The notes: generated from the letters alone by a model not told the origin. Numbered from the stretch's first letter, positions 1 to 11,704 are shown. The stretch: 64,000 nt of DNA from Fennellomyces sp. T-0311 (GCA_025266875.1 JALLLT010000031.1:248001-312000), one strand, 5' to 3'. Made by a program: numbers and translations.

Positions 1-1700
1 ACGCAATCGACAGGCTGATGTTCGATTGCTTTAAATGGACCCACCCCCCTTTTACAAGTGATCATCGCAATCCTCAAGCAAGAGCAATTAATATGAATTA
101 TTAAGCTCTCTCTGACAATGAGATTGATGCTCATCAGTATCATGTGGCTATACCTATAATTTTTTATATAGTTTGGTTATAATTAATCGATCTGATTGTT
201 CTGGTGATCGTTTTGGAAGCAACATACGCAGAAACAGCATCACCCACTCACCGTGTACGCTGCTATGGAAGTCTTTCGTTACTTTTGTTTCATAGCAATG
301 GCTTTGTGGCCAGAACCGGTAATCCGGATGGCACATGTCAGCAGACTTGAGAATGTGCTTCAGGAAATTTAATCTTGTTCGTGAGCTAAAATATTTTATA
401 CACCAAGTGAAACATGTGGTAGCACAATGTCGCCTAATTCTTCTTCCATGTGGTCTTCAGCCGTTGTTCATGGAGTTTTCTCATATTCTTTTAAAAAGTC
501 TTTGGTGAAACGGCTTCACACGCGGCATGGGATAGAGTGAATCTGCAGGGATCATGCAAAGACGGATAGCTGATAAATCGAGGCATAGACGATACATATT
601 AGGTTACCTTCATAGAAAAGCGACAGAGCTACCAATGAAGTTGCGGTTGCGTTGGGACTAAAAGATGTTACGTGCTTGAAAATCATGTTCTGCGATTTCC
701 CTTTATGGAGTTACTGATTACCCAAGGAGCGCATGATTATGCTATGTCAGCACTATACCCCTCAGTGATGTACCCCGCATTAAGCGAAAAGGGCATCATG
801 CCATATTTCTCTATCTGACGGATGATGATTTTACTGTGTAAAAAAAAAGTGGGTAATCGTATGAGGCGTTAGTTTGGTGTAACGTTGGCGTAAGCCGCAC
901 TCCAAGTTTTTTCCTAAAATAAGATTAACTCCACAGTACACACGCTGTCTAAATCAGCCGGCTTGGGGGAGCAAAGACTATAATTTTTAAAGTATAGGAG
1001 ATAGAAGAGCAGTCGGAGAGCCGCGATAGTAATTCTGTCCGTAAAAGGGGGCTGCGACGGAAGCTGGCTCTTGTCTAATCAGTAACAGATAGGATGGGGG
1101 TGGCGAACGGACCTTTTTTTTATACAGTGTACGACGTTTATAGAATACTTGGAATGATTGATAGTGTTTCCCACGGCTGGACGCGTTGTCATCCAACTTC
1201 GTCATGGTGGCACGCTCCTCCGTGGTATTTGCCGGCAGGGCTTAGGTAAGGGCGTGGGTTTCAGACTACTATCCAGCATCCAAAACGGATTATTAAAATG
1301 GCTCGGAAGGGGGTTCCCATGTCGGGGAAAATGGTACGCCTGTTGGGGATCGCCGGCCGCCGCGCATGCTGATTGGATAAGCCAGTTCATGGCCCATCCG
1401 TAGGTCGCCGATGGCGCCAAAACCATAATGGTGATTCCGAACGATGGCAAACATGTAAAGAGTAGTCTTGATGCGCTTGCCCTTGTAAGGATAGGAATGG
1501 TCAGTATATCAGGTCTAGCGCAGAAACTAAACTCGTTGGCTCCTCAATGCAAACAGGTAAAAACATAAACAGCTGCCGTTCCACCGCAATCTCGACCGTA
1601 CGCAGATTTAAGATCCGATCGCAGGGTCGTTATCACTCAAACACAAAAAAAATTATTCTCGACTCAGCGGGGCAACCCTTTTTTCACACTTCTTCTTCAT
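1..1700. other. No gene recognised, left edge
   Basis: I see no supported gene here. Open frames are short, lack recognisable motifs and overlap on both strands. The stretch from about 1160 to 1450 is more GC-rich than its surroundings and open on both strands, but nothing in either translation is recognisable. Confidence 0.5.
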
Positions 1701-1718
1701 CTCCTCAATACTTTTTCG

Positions 1719-2723
1719 ATGATACAGTCGCTCGACGTCCCCGTCGTTTCGTTGGCCGTGCCCAACATACACAAACTCAACGAAATCACCAGCGATGACC
1801 TCTCCTGCATGTGGACTGGTAGGTTTATCAACATACTTCCTGCACGATAACGGATTTGGCTGACTTGACCATTAGTATTCACCAAGTGCAAGGATAACCT
1901 TGAGAATGGTCGACGTCTTGAGAACTTGAGTTGGAGACTGTGGTACCGCGAGTCATTGATCGAAAAGGCTCAAGAGCAGCACGTCCGGACACCTATTCCT
2001 ATCCAGTCAAACAACAACGACACCGATTACTTCAGCTACGCGTCTTCCGAATCATCGTGCGAGTCGTCGTTGCAAACGCCCCCTTCACTGAAGCACATGT
2101 CACCTTCGTCATTCAAGCGTATGATTTCCTCGCTCAACAACCCTATTGAGAAGCAACAGCAACAACCGATCCAGCTGCTACCGACGCCAACGCCCACACC
2201 ACCCGCCTCAGTTGCACCGCAGCCAAAGGCGCAGCCTGTCGTGCCACCCCAGCCGAAAAAGAAAGCAGCGTATTCGGCACCAAAACCCCCACGCAAATTC
2301 TTTGTATCTGATGATGAAGAGAGCGAAGATGAAGAACACGACCGGCCCACCACAATCGACGAAGAAGGCTTCTGGAGCACTGTACGCTCCGATGATGAAG
2401 ACTTTGCTGCTGCTGCTAATACTACACCAACGACCACTGCAATCGCCCCTACCATTTCCGAAACAGATTTCAAAAAGAAAAGTCCGACATTGATTGCTAA
2501 GCAACCCCGCCCTTCGCTGCTCTCGGCCATGTTGCACCAGAAGCAACGACCTACCCGCCCTCGACGACGCCCCCACCACGAACCCGAGCTGTCCCAAAGC
2601 TTAAAGTACTGTGTGGATTGGGAGCAACGACAAAACGCACTATCGACTGGTCTGGACTCAATGAGGCAATATTACCCATTGGAGACGAACGATAACTACT
2701 GGGAAAGCTTCCGTGGGTGGTAA
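1719..2723 (+). CDS. AreA GATA-like (DUF1752) domain protein
   Basis: Two exons, 1719-1818 and 1876-2723, give 315 residues; the 57-base intron is GT-AG and keeps the frame. Residues about 28 to 60 carry the fungal domain DUF1752, also called the AreA N-terminal GATA-like domain. Its hallmark is the run ENGRRLENLSWRLWYRE, which is split by the intron from an upstream LSCMWT segment. The rest is low complexity: a glutamine/proline-rich part, an acidic SDDEESEDEE patch, then a basic PRRRPHHE patch near the C-terminus. I see no GATA zinc finger, so this is not AreA itself. Proteins of this class are usually nuclear or of unknown function. ATG 1719 was chosen because it gives a short N-terminus leading straight into the domain. 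The specific role is unknown. Confidence 0.8.
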
Positions 2724-2975
2724 CCTGCACCCGCTCGCTTTCTTTATCCCCTCTCTGTTCTATATCCACGCTGTACATTGTTTGTCCTTTTTTTGTATTC
2801 TACCATTCATCCGCTCTATACATACGCACACAATCAACATTTTGCATCTACAAGTATTTTAGATATCTCTCTACTTTTTATATATAATACATTTAAAATG
2901 AAAGCTTTGGAAATCCTGTATTGCTAATTAATGCTGAAAATGACAAAAGAAAATGAATATGCTGGCTAGACTTTT

Positions 2976-4716
2976 TTACTCCCATTCGATCTATGCCATT
3001 AAATGTTAGTGACATGAGCTGTATCACTTAATAATTTATACTTACTGTAGCAGGCGGCTTGGAGCTGATATCGTAGACGACACGGTTAACGCCCTTGACT
3101 TCGTTGATGATTCTTGAGCTGATGCGCTTCAAGCAGACGAACCATTCTGCGCTGGCAAAAATATCGGCAGTCATAAAGTCCTTGGTTTCGACAGCTCGAA
3201 GAGCAATGACTTGCTCGTATGTGCGCTTGTCACCCATGACACCGACAGCCTTGACGGGCAACAACGCGGCGTAGGCCTGCGAGATCTGGCGGTAGTAACC
3301 GTTCTTCTTGATTTCCTCGATATAGATGTTATCGGCCAAACGAGCAATCTCGACCTGCTCCTTGGTAACCTCGCCCAAGATACGAATGGCAATACCAGGG
3401 CCAGGGAAAGGATGGCGCCAGACAAGTTCATCATCCAAACCAAGGATACCACCCAAGGCACGGACTTCATCCTTGAACAACTCACGGAGGGGCTCAATCA
3501 ACTTGAGCTTCATATCCTCAAGCAAGCCACCGACATTGTGGTGAGTCTTGATGGTGGCACTGGGGCCCTTGAACGAGATTGATTCAATGACATCGGGGTA
3601 CAGGGTGCCTTGAAGCAAGTATTCGATTTCACCACCGCACTCCTTGTCGATCAAAGCGGCCTCAGCCTCGAACACTTCGATGAAGGTGTTACCGATGATT
3701 TTGCGCTTCTTTTCAGGGTCCGTAACGCCCTTCAAGCGGCCCAAGAAGAGATCAGCGGCATCGCTAACCTTGATGTTGATACCCATCTTGTCACCCAACA
3801 TCTTCTTGACCAGCTGGCACTCGTTGAGACGCATGACACCGTTGTCAACGAGAATGGCATGGAAACGGTCGCCAATGGCCTCGTGCATAAGCTTGGCAGC
3901 GACAGTAGAGTCAACACCACCGGAAACGGCGCCAACGACGCGGCCATGAGGGCCAACAATGTTACGGATACGCTCAACTTCCTTGTCAACGAACGACTCC
4001 ATGGTCCATGAGGACTCGCATTGACAGATGGCAATAACAAAGTTCTTGAGAAGAGCCTGGCCATCGACGGTGTGGGTAACTTCAGGATGGAATTGGATAC
4101 CGAAGAATGGCTTCTCGGTATGTGCGACGGCGGCGAAAGGTGCAGTGCGGGTGTTGGCAATGACAGTGAAGCCTGGCGCAGCCGCAGAGACTTGATCACC
4201 GTGACTCATCCACACCTAAAGTTTTTGGTGCATATCAGTAAAAAAAAAAATATACCTGGTATATCAACTCCGCTTGCCAAACTTTACCTGAATATCGCCA
4301 GATAACCCTTCAAACAGTTTATCAATGAACGGATGGTCGGGGTGCTTTGTGACAGTGAGCATGGCATGACCGTATTCACGATGGTCACATGGAACAACAG
4401 AGCCGCCCATGTAGTTGGTCATTTCTTGGAGACCGTAGCAGATACCGAGAATGGGCACACCAGCATCGAACACCGCAGGGTCGACGCGCGGGGCATCCTT
4501 GTCGTACACCGAGTAAGGGGAGCCAGACAAGATAATACCCTTGGGCTTAAAGTGGAGATCGGCCATCTTTTGCGTGCATGGCAACAATTCGCAGTAAACG
4601 CCCAATTCACGAATGCGGCGGGTAATCAAGTGGGAGTATTGCGAACCAAAGTCCAGAATGAGCACGGTGTCATAGAGTTGATTCACCTGGGTGACCTTGT
4701 CTTGCGTCGTCGACAT
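2976..4716 (-). CDS. guaA: GMP synthase (glutamine-hydrolysing)
   Basis: Converts XMP to GMP using ATP and glutamine, the last step of guanine nucleotide synthesis, in the cytosol. Three exons read on the minus strand: 4288-4716, 3046-4215 and 2976-2990, giving 537 residues, normal for the family. The N-terminal class I amidotransferase shows [15 protein letters not shown], the nucleophile motif GICYGLQ and the later [10 protein letters not shown]. The ATP pyrophosphatase domain shows the P-loop [15 protein letters not shown]. The C-terminal dimerisation domain ends SKPPATIEWE. The last exon codes only four residues and the stop, so a reading that stops at the upstream open frame would give a wrong tail. 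Both introns (72 and 55 bases) are GT-AG. The start MSTTQ leads directly into the amidotransferase fold. Confidence 0.97.
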
Positions 4717-4849
4717 GTTGGAAGAAGTGTGCAGTATCCTCTGTTTCGAAAAATGTTCGCCGTCAAAATCAGAAAAAAAAGACCCGTCACGAGTTTGCTG
4801 TCACGTCGACGATCAACGAATCACCAACCGCGAGACACGCCTCTTTAAC

Positions 4850-7050
4850 GAAATCGGAATTATTCGAGCTGAAATACTGGGACATGTGTGCGAACAACTC
4901 CAAGTGATTTCAATGCCCACACTTTGCGTGTCTGTCATCGGAAGTGGCCGTGCAGGTAAACTAAACAACTGCCAAGTTGTGATTTAAAAGATGATTTTAA
5001 AGAACTTCTCTGACGGTCGATTATTTGGTCTCAAACTCATTCTATACCCTTTCCTTTGGATGAGAACCTTCCAGGATGCCATAAAACTCCTTTAACATGT
5101 ATCTGCAGTGACTTTACTCACAATCAAATGGTACTATATAGGTAATACTCAAGCACATCGGATCCGGCTATATGTTACATCGACTCGTCACACAACGCGT
5201 GGATTGCATGAATCCATTTTATACTCTACTTGAGACTCTAAGCACTATCAAGTTACTGGACAAGCTTCAGATCCTATGACATAGCAGCTTTTCCTTTTAT
5301 TCTTCTGCAACTTACGCTGGTGTTTAGTTTCACTTTTATTTGGATCAATCAGTGCTTGCGTTATTATTCTCACCTCACCTGCTGAAGCATTTCTTATACT
5401 ATTAATTTACAACTCATAGTTTGTATTACTACAAAAGTATTTGCTGTGGTTAATATCCCCGTATAGTCTCTGCCTCTGATAAAATTCGCTATACTCCCGG
5501 AATATTACTTTGCGTATGTCATGCCAGCTAAAACCTTTACTTGTAGGCTCCTAAATTTGATGTCATATTAAATAATCAAATGGTGAGTGTTTGTTTGCAT
5601 TTTCTATCAAAATGGTACATTATTTACATAAGACAACTTGACGATACTAATGCTCACTGTTAGACTTACGATTTCGCCGCTCATGGGTAGTATGCATGTC
5701 CTAAGAAGAATCCTAGCAAATAATGCTTGCATTATTATCCATTAAAATCCAATTGATCACGGCCATTTTCAACATCCTCTTTCAGTATAGTCTCATTCGT
5801 TTGTTGATCCGTGCGCGTTAAATCGATCATAAAGCAAAGGTACATCCTAATTAATCGGGTACAAAGAATTCGCTCCGTCTTTTGCGTTCTTTTCCGGAAT
5901 GGGCAAGCATATGTCGAACCGGAACAAACTACAAAAATCAAGCTCCATGAGGCGTCTGATTTTGCTTACTAACTACAGTGCAGCACCGTACCACGTCATT
6001 ACTGTTTTAACACACTACCTACGTTGCAAAATAATAGACTTTTGTAAGATTTGTTTACCGGTTTCAATAAGAAGGGTATCTGTGCTGTAGATGACGTGAA
6101 AATATACTGTACTCTTCGATGAAAAGTATAGCTAGTATGCAACGAGGTATGCTTTTGTGGACAGTAAGCATTTGCTTGCACAATGTAACTTACGCTTAAC
6201 CAATAGCATATATATCCGATCTACCACTTCAACGTCAGCGGAATATGCAAGTTACAGCATTATCTCACTAAAATGTTGACCAATACTGGGTTTTTCCGTG
6301 CGTGTAATTTATGATGCAGGTACAACAAGTTCGGATCACGCCGCAACACTAATAAGGTTTTCTACGTTAATTATTCCGAGAATTCGGATGCTTGGACTTT
6401 TATTTCTCAGCATAATATATTTAAACCTGGTACTTACCTCGGAAACGGGATCCAAATAGTTTTTTCGGGAATAAGATAACAAAGCATGAGAAGTAGTAAC
6501 ACTACTGCTATTAATCCAGTTCGCTAATAAAGCTACATACGAACAATTGCGGACACTCTATTTACAAGAGCCAATCAAAATCGATGATGACGACAACGGC
6601 CTTAAACTATGTTGTGTGCAAGTGATCTTTGGAATGGAAATAATACATAATCATTTACCTTTTGTTATCAATTCACTTATAAAATTACTGTCATATACTA
6701 TGTTGTTTACACCGTATTTTGACGAGACCCTTTAGATAGACCCGGTCATATTGAATACACTAATGCGCTTGGAAGTTCGATTCTATTTTTGCCATCACCT
6801 AATATAAATCGCGTTCACGAAGCATTTGCGGTGTAAACTCAAGCTGTTAACTTCTGACACTCAAAGCATTATAACGAATTGACGGGACTTTCTTTGATAT
6901 ATGCAACCTTCTTCCCCGTGGGGATATTTCGTTCCCCTTCAGCTGATGCAATCAGCCGTATTTCCGATATTAAATATCTTAAATCTGTGTCCCCAGATAA
7001 TTTGCAAAAGAGTAAATGCGTTTACTCGCCGACACAATTTTCGAGTGGGC
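4850..7050. other. AT-rich intergenic region
   Basis: About 2.2 kb without a gene I can support. Open frames are short and lack motifs. The part next to 4850 must hold the promoter of GMP synthase, but I could not pick out a convincing TATA box. Towards the right end the sequence runs into LTR-like repeats. Confidence 0.5.
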
Positions 7051-7052
7051 GG

Positions 7053-7468
7053 TGTTAGATCAAGAGAGGAGCAAGTGTAAAAGACAAGTCAACGAGACTC
7101 AAAAAGGTAACTAATTTATTCCATATGTTTTGCTCTCTCTGTTTATAAAAAATGCTTATCCATGATGGGATTTCCTTAAGCCGGTGTTTCCGTAGGTGAT
7201 GTGTAATGCCAACCTTATTATCATTGAGCAGTTACGGATCGTGATAATCGATAGGATGAATGCTGACAGAGCATATCCGTGAAGAGACACGCTGACCGGA
7301 AGGTCGTGTATATGAGTAACCTGATTGGCTGAGTATTTGGTAAGCATGAAGCTCAACGTTCCGATGTCGGAAGCGGGAAGCGGGGTAAGGATGGAAAGCT
7401 CTAATTCGCTGAAGGACAGCATAGATGACAAAGAAGCTTGTTAGGGTGTGTTTATGTTGGATACAACA
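7053..7468 (+). repeat. Diverged LTR-like repeat, copy 1
   Basis: Begins TGTTAG and ends GGATACAACA, the same 3-prime end as LTR family A further right. It shares scattered blocks with the copy at 8336-8741, including a block reading GTCAACGAGACTC or similar near the start, ATGCTTATCCATGATGGG in the middle and ATGTTGGATACAACA at the end. No clear target duplication was found. The left border is approximate. Confidence 0.45.
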
Positions 7469-7688
7469 GGTGAGATGGTATCACGTTGCGCCAATGGTGT
7501 GGGACTGGATGCCCAGAAGAATGAAGATGAATAAGGGCTTACTGCTGTTGTTTTGTTGTTGGAGATTTACTTTTTTATGCTTACCATGCCGAGATATGAA
7601 ATTGATGCCCGTTGAACAAAAATCAAGACAAAGTGAACATGAAAAATTGATAAAGTAAGTCCTAGCGCCGAATCTCTGAGAACTTCTT

Positions 7689-8215
7689 TTATATGTTGTT
7701 GGCGACGTTGTCAGTATCAAAGCACTTCTGGTCGAAAATCTGGTGCGCTGCTGCCAAATGTTGAAAAAAATGCTGTTGCTGTGTATTTACTTGTAAAGCA
7801 GAAAGTCTGTGCTTCTGCTCACTGATACCACGTAAACTTCGTGCTATTGTTTCCAAGGCATGGTTAATGAAGCAGAAGTACTCCATTTGCTCAGCGTAAA
7901 TCTGTGGCACAATTCCTGTGAGTCGCGATGATGCTACCTACCTCGCAGGTTCTGTCGTTTCCTTCTATAGTGCGTACTCGGCCGTGTCATTTCCTGCATA
8001 GGTATTTCGCATTGTAGTTGGTTAATTGAGAGAAAGCTGGCAGCCTCGTGTTCCCTGATCGATTCATCACTTTTGTTAGCTGATCCATCATCGTTCTTAT
8101 GTCGCTGCCGCCCAACACCAGCAATATTGTCGGTTCTTCTCACCATTCCCTCCCACGCGTGCTCCATCACCAGTTGCCGTAGCTGCTGACGCTCTTCCAA
8201 GCCTGTACCATTTTA
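7689..8215 (-). CDS. Unrecognised two-exon gene fragment
   Basis: Two open frames on the minus strand, about 7934-8215 and 7689-7910, could be neighbouring exons. The first begins after a possible acceptor (TACAG) and encodes EERQQLRQLVMEHAWEGMV followed by a polar stretch. The second encodes a likely helical segment containing MEYFCFINHALETIARSL. I do not recognise either. The piece lies between two direct LTR-like repeats, so it could be captured host sequence, the remains of an element, or chance. No start codon context supports one model. Confidence 0.25.
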
Positions 8216-8335
8216 ATCATTAGCTTCATCGGTTTGCTATTGATTTGCTTTCGAAGAAGGTATAAATATTTACAATTTTTTCTTGCGTTAAGTTGAATAT
8301 CAATCAGCTAACTCACCAAATGGTGCGTGAGGTAA

Positions 8336-8741
8336 GAGCGAAGTAGCGAGTATCGGAAAGGGACAATAGAAGTCAACAAGTCTCAGAGAACTGTAGTTTA
8401 TTGATGAAGAGTTCATTCTATCTATATTAAATACTTATCGTGGATGGGACTTCCTATTACCAATGTTATCCAAGGTCATATCATGATTATACATGTATAT
8501 CCATTACGTATGTCATGTTGAGGTGTTATTGAGAAACGGTGATGTTTATCATTATGGAGCTGGTTCATAACGGATAATAACAAGCTAAGTGATAGCTGTT
8601 GACACGCATCCATGATAACGCCTATGACAATATACCAGATATGGAAGATATGTCTGCATGAGTGAGTTTTAACAAAAAGGAAAGTGAAAGATAACCGTTC
8701 CAAGATAATGATTAGAGGTTGTGTTCATGTTGGATACAACA
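8336..8741 (+). repeat. Diverged LTR-like repeat, copy 2
   Basis: Same orientation as the copy at 7053-7468 and ends in the same GGATACAACA. It has an internal ACTTATCGTGGATGGGACTT block matching the first copy. The pair lies about 1.27 kb apart and encloses about 870 bases with no recognisable gag or pol. The left border is uncertain. Confidence 0.4.
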
Positions 8742-8809
8742 CCTTTAAGTTGCAGTGTAGTTAGCTGTTGCACAGATCGCTACAGTATGCCACGGTACCT
8801 CTTTGTATA

Positions 8810-8971
8810 CACTGCAAATAATTTTTGGTGAATTTTGGTGAATAATTTTTCAAAGTGGTTAATCATAAGCTTTTTAACCACTTGAGTTACTAAAAATGGT
8901 AGTACAAGTGGTTAAAAAGCTTATGTTTCACCACTGTAACCACTTTTAACCATCGAAATTATTTGCAGTGG
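8810..8971. mobile_element. Hairpin MITE with TA flanks
   Basis: A 162-base element with perfect 15-base inverted ends, CACTGCAAATAATTT at the left and its complement at the right. TA lies just outside each end (8808-8809 and 8972-8973), as expected for a Tc1/mariner-type target. A second inner pair, CATAAGCTTTTTAACCACTTG near 8867 and its perfect complement near 8907, makes almost the whole element one long hairpin. There is no coding capacity. Assignment to Tc1/mariner is inferred from the TA flanks only. Confidence 0.7.
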
Positions 8972-8978
8972 TACTGTA

Positions 8979-9037
8979 TGTTGTATCCACAACATGATTA
9001 TGGCTTATGCATCATTTACCCTTGTTTGCTTATTGAC
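8979..9037 (-). repeat. LTR family A fragment
   Basis: The first 59 bases match the reverse complement of the LTR A 3-prime end (TGTTGTATCCACAACATGAT onwards). It starts 7 bases after the hairpin MITE and stops abruptly, so this is a truncated LTR. Confidence 0.65.
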
Positions 9038-9139
9038 TGAGGAATTTGGAAGTCTCGACTATCAGAAAGAGTGGATCCTGTGAGACTCGGGCTTTTCCTT
9101 TTCCTCCTTCAATGTAGGATTACAACCAGTATTTATATC

Positions 9140-9533
9140 TGTCGTATCCTGACATACCAGTCATCCATTGTCTACATACCTTTCCATCTCAGCCTTTGTT
9201 ACATCCGTTCCTTTATTTCGACATCAACAACCGCACAGTTATCTATTGGCCTGTTCACTGGCTTGTGTGTCAGTGAGACCTTGATCTGGGTTCAGACTTC
9301 AAGAAGGACCATTCACGTTAACTCAGTCTCTGCATGATTATCCGCTCCTTCGTAATAAGGCAGTATGGTCATTAGGGATTACGGCGATAACACGGATTCG
9401 GCTCTGATAGAAAAGCATTCACCTTCTCTGTCCCGACTCATCATCATTATAAATAGAGAATAGTTCTCTTCAATAAAACATTACCTTATTTTTGGTCTCG
9501 TCATTTGAAGCTTTCCAATTGAGCGATACCACA
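9140..9533 (+). mobile_element. Solo LTR family B, copy 1
   Basis: A 394-base unit beginning TGTCGTATCC and ending GATACCACA. It is nearly identical over its full length to the copy at 13228-13621; I noticed only a few single-base differences. It has TG...CA ends. The flanking five bases (ATATC left, GATAC right) do not match, so no target duplication is visible. That suggests recombination between copies or loss of flanking sequence. An open frame inside (88 residues) is identical in both copies but looks non-coding. Confidence 0.8.
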
Positions 9534-9555
9534 GATACCACAATAATGAATAAAG

Positions 9556-9862
9556 TGTAATATTCAGAGACAGGTAAGTGACGAGACTCAAGTAATAACT
9601 GATTTATTTCATATGTTGAATCATCACTTTAAATAATAAAAGCTTATTCTCGAGGGGTTGGATTATTGACATGGTTGTAAGGCACATGAACCGCTGTGGT
9701 AACCAGGGTTATGTGGGTTTCACTAAGATAGGCAAGGTTATTACGATGAACGCATGTCAAGACAGGGATGTGGCTGTAGATCGGAAAATTAAAGTAACCC
9801 GTTGTCAATAAGCAAACAAGGGTAAATGATGCATAAGCCATAATCATGTTGTGGATACAACA
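9556..9862 (+). mobile_element. LTR family A, copy with full-length ends
   Basis: A 307-base unit running TGTAATATTC to GGATACAACA. It matches the interrupted copy at 12297-12970 nearly base for base once the nested insert there is set aside. The five bases on each side (TAAAG and TTCGT) do not match, so the target duplication is gone. No internal retroelement genes adjoin it. Confidence 0.75.
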
Positions 9863-9931
9863 TTCGTGATATCGCTTTGTTGCACGAATATTACTCACAA
9901 TGCATTTTGTCATGACCGATTAGGACATAGT

Positions 9932-10582
9932 GGATGACTTCCAAAACGTTTATACACTGCGTGATAAAATAAAATAAACGAGAATTGTTACACGGATTTC
10001 CTAATTCGACAATGGATAAACCTTAATCACCCCTCGATAAACAGCATTGGGGGGACGGGGATAACTTTTTTTTACTTAGTGTTTATCCGCGATAAACTTG
10101 GATATACCCGACGGTCTATTGACCCCCTCTGACCCCCCTCAATAAACTTTTGCCATTTATTGATTTCCGACCTTGGCTTCCATCTTGCGCTCTAATTCGG
10201 CCAATCTGCTCCGGATCTCCTCCAGCTGGATGCAGAGAGTGCTGTCCATGCCTCTCACCATCCTGTGCACATCCTGCATCATCGTATGGATCTACGTCTT
10301 CTGTAAAAAAAGATGTTGACATCCGATGAGCATCATCATAGACAAATCTTGCATGTATTGTTCAAATCACACAATTTCTGTGTGCCTGAGGTTGGTATCA
10401 GCCAGATACGCACTGTATTTTATGGTGTTTGGAGAGAAAGAAATAGAGGAAACTAAAGAAGTACGTCTATCATGGATAAACCGAGTTTTGGAAGTCTTCT
10501 TGGAAATAGAAAGCGAATAAACTTTATTCTACTTTGTATCACCCCATCTATTTATTCTGTATAAACGTTTTGGAAGTCATCC
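9932..10582. mobile_element. TIR DNA transposon, internally deleted
   Basis: The 25 bases at 9932-9956 (starting GGATGACTTCC) are repeated as a perfect reverse complement at 10558-10582. The element is 651 bases. AGT occurs directly outside both ends (9929-9931 and 10583-10585), a possible 3-base target duplication as made by PIF/Harbinger-type elements. It contains a short minus-strand coding relic (separate entry) but no recognisable transposase core, so it is probably non-autonomous. The superfamily is not settled. Confidence 0.7.
10157..10282 (-). CDS. Coiled-coil coding relic inside TIR element
   Basis: A 41-residue frame from ATG 10282 to TAA 10157. It contains LEEIRSRLAELERKMEAK, a regular heptad pattern typical of a short coiled coil. 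It lies entirely within the TIR element and has more coding character than other frames nearby. It may be the C-terminal tail of a transposase or accessory protein kept after internal deletion. I do not recognise the parent family, and it is too short for a firm call. Confidence 0.35.
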   Translation of the reverse strand: MMQDVHRMVRGMDSTLCIQLEEIRSRLAELERKMEAKVGNQ

Positions 10583-10599
10583 AGTAACAGTATGCATCG

Positions 10600-11600
10600 T
10601 TGTCACCCCCTTCCCCTTACTTCATTAATATTACCCCGCATTATTGCTCATCTTACCGATATTGTATTTCATTGTCATTAATTCCATCGTTGTATTTATT
10701 ATTTCTTGCGAGCATTGGGTATATATATCGGATAAGAATAAGAGCAATAAAGGCATCAGTTTATCTCGTCACATTATTCTATCTACCTTATCCTTGTCTT
10801 GACCAACCTCTAGGATCCACCTCTATCCTAGTTCTTGTCCTTGTCCGGTCCTGCCATTGGTAACCATCCATGTGGTCAATGCATAGTGGAAAGCACCTAA
10901 CACCCACCTTCTAGTCTAGTCTTGTTCTTGTCTTGTTCTGTCTTGCCGCTTGATCCATTCTCGTGGGTTCTTGCATTCTTGTTGATTGGTTAGTAGTTGT
11001 ATTATCCTTTAGTAGAGTAGTATTCTTATCTCCGTCTTGTTCCTAGCTATCTTCTATTGGGTCGTGCTTCTACTCTCCACTCGCATTTCTGACACATTTA
11101 TCCCTTTTGAACCCCAGCATAACTCATATACATTCACCTTACTGCCTACATTACTCACATCATAGTCATTACAGGCATCATTAGAGACAGCACTTTATCC
11201 CCATAGACAAAAGCAATAAACATCATCTATCTACTTCTCTCTCAAACCTCTTTTCTGTTCTTAGCCACAGATTGTCATAGCCAGAAATGGCGGGCATTCC
11301 TTTTTTGGTCTGTACCACCGTGAACACGTAGTTGCTTCTTGTTAAGACACGCTCTCTTCGAGACGTAGTCTCTGGTCAATGCAACACGTAGCTCTTTTCC
11401 TGTTGAACACATATATATCTATCACATATTTAGTATAACCAACTAGTAGAAAAACATATAAATATCTCTCATCGTTGTAGACAATAAAGGCATCTTTCAA
11501 GTCATCTTTATTCTTCTATTTTCTTCGCCCATTTCGCTGATCCACTGGCTTCAGTATTATCCGCCAAAAAAAGATTACGACAAGATCAATACAAAAAGAA
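10600..11600. other. T/C-rich intergenic stretch
   Basis: About 1 kb rich in CTTGTCTTGTTCTTG-like runs. AATAAAGGCATC occurs twice (near 10749 and 11482). It could be repeat-derived, but I could not define ends or a family and see no gene. Confidence 0.35.
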
Positions 11601-11622
11601 TCGAGTTGTACTCGAATGTGTT

Positions 11623-11704
11623 GGTAACAGTGAGATTCGAACTCACGCCTCTTGCGAGACCAGAACTTGAGTCTGGCGCCTTAGACCAACTCGGCCATGT
11701 TACC
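11623..11704 (-). tRNA. tRNA-Leu (CAA anticodon)
   Basis: Read on the minus strand, the 82 bases fold as a class II tRNA. The 7-base acceptor arms GGTAACA and TGTTACC pair. The D arm is GGCCGAGTTGGTCTAAGGC. The anticodon stem CCAGA/TCTGG holds the loop CTCAAGT, with CAA at positions 34-36. There is a long variable arm TCTCGCAAGAGGC, and the T arm contains GTTCGAATC. The anticodon reads leucine codon UUG. There is no intron, unlike the intron-bearing tRNA-Leu(CAA) of budding yeast. Confidence 0.96.

Noticed and set aside
1158..1450. GC-richer segment with open frames on both strands
   Set aside because: The two translations are mutual shadows, have no motif and no splice or start support.
3171..4848. 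Several plus-strand frames over GMP synthase (up to 171 residues)
   Set aside because: They are antisense to a clearly conserved enzyme and show no family features.
7469..7500. Primer binding site after LTR-like copy 1 (a TGG eight bases in)
   Set aside because: TGG is offset from the LTR end and the following bases could not be matched to a tRNA end by eye.
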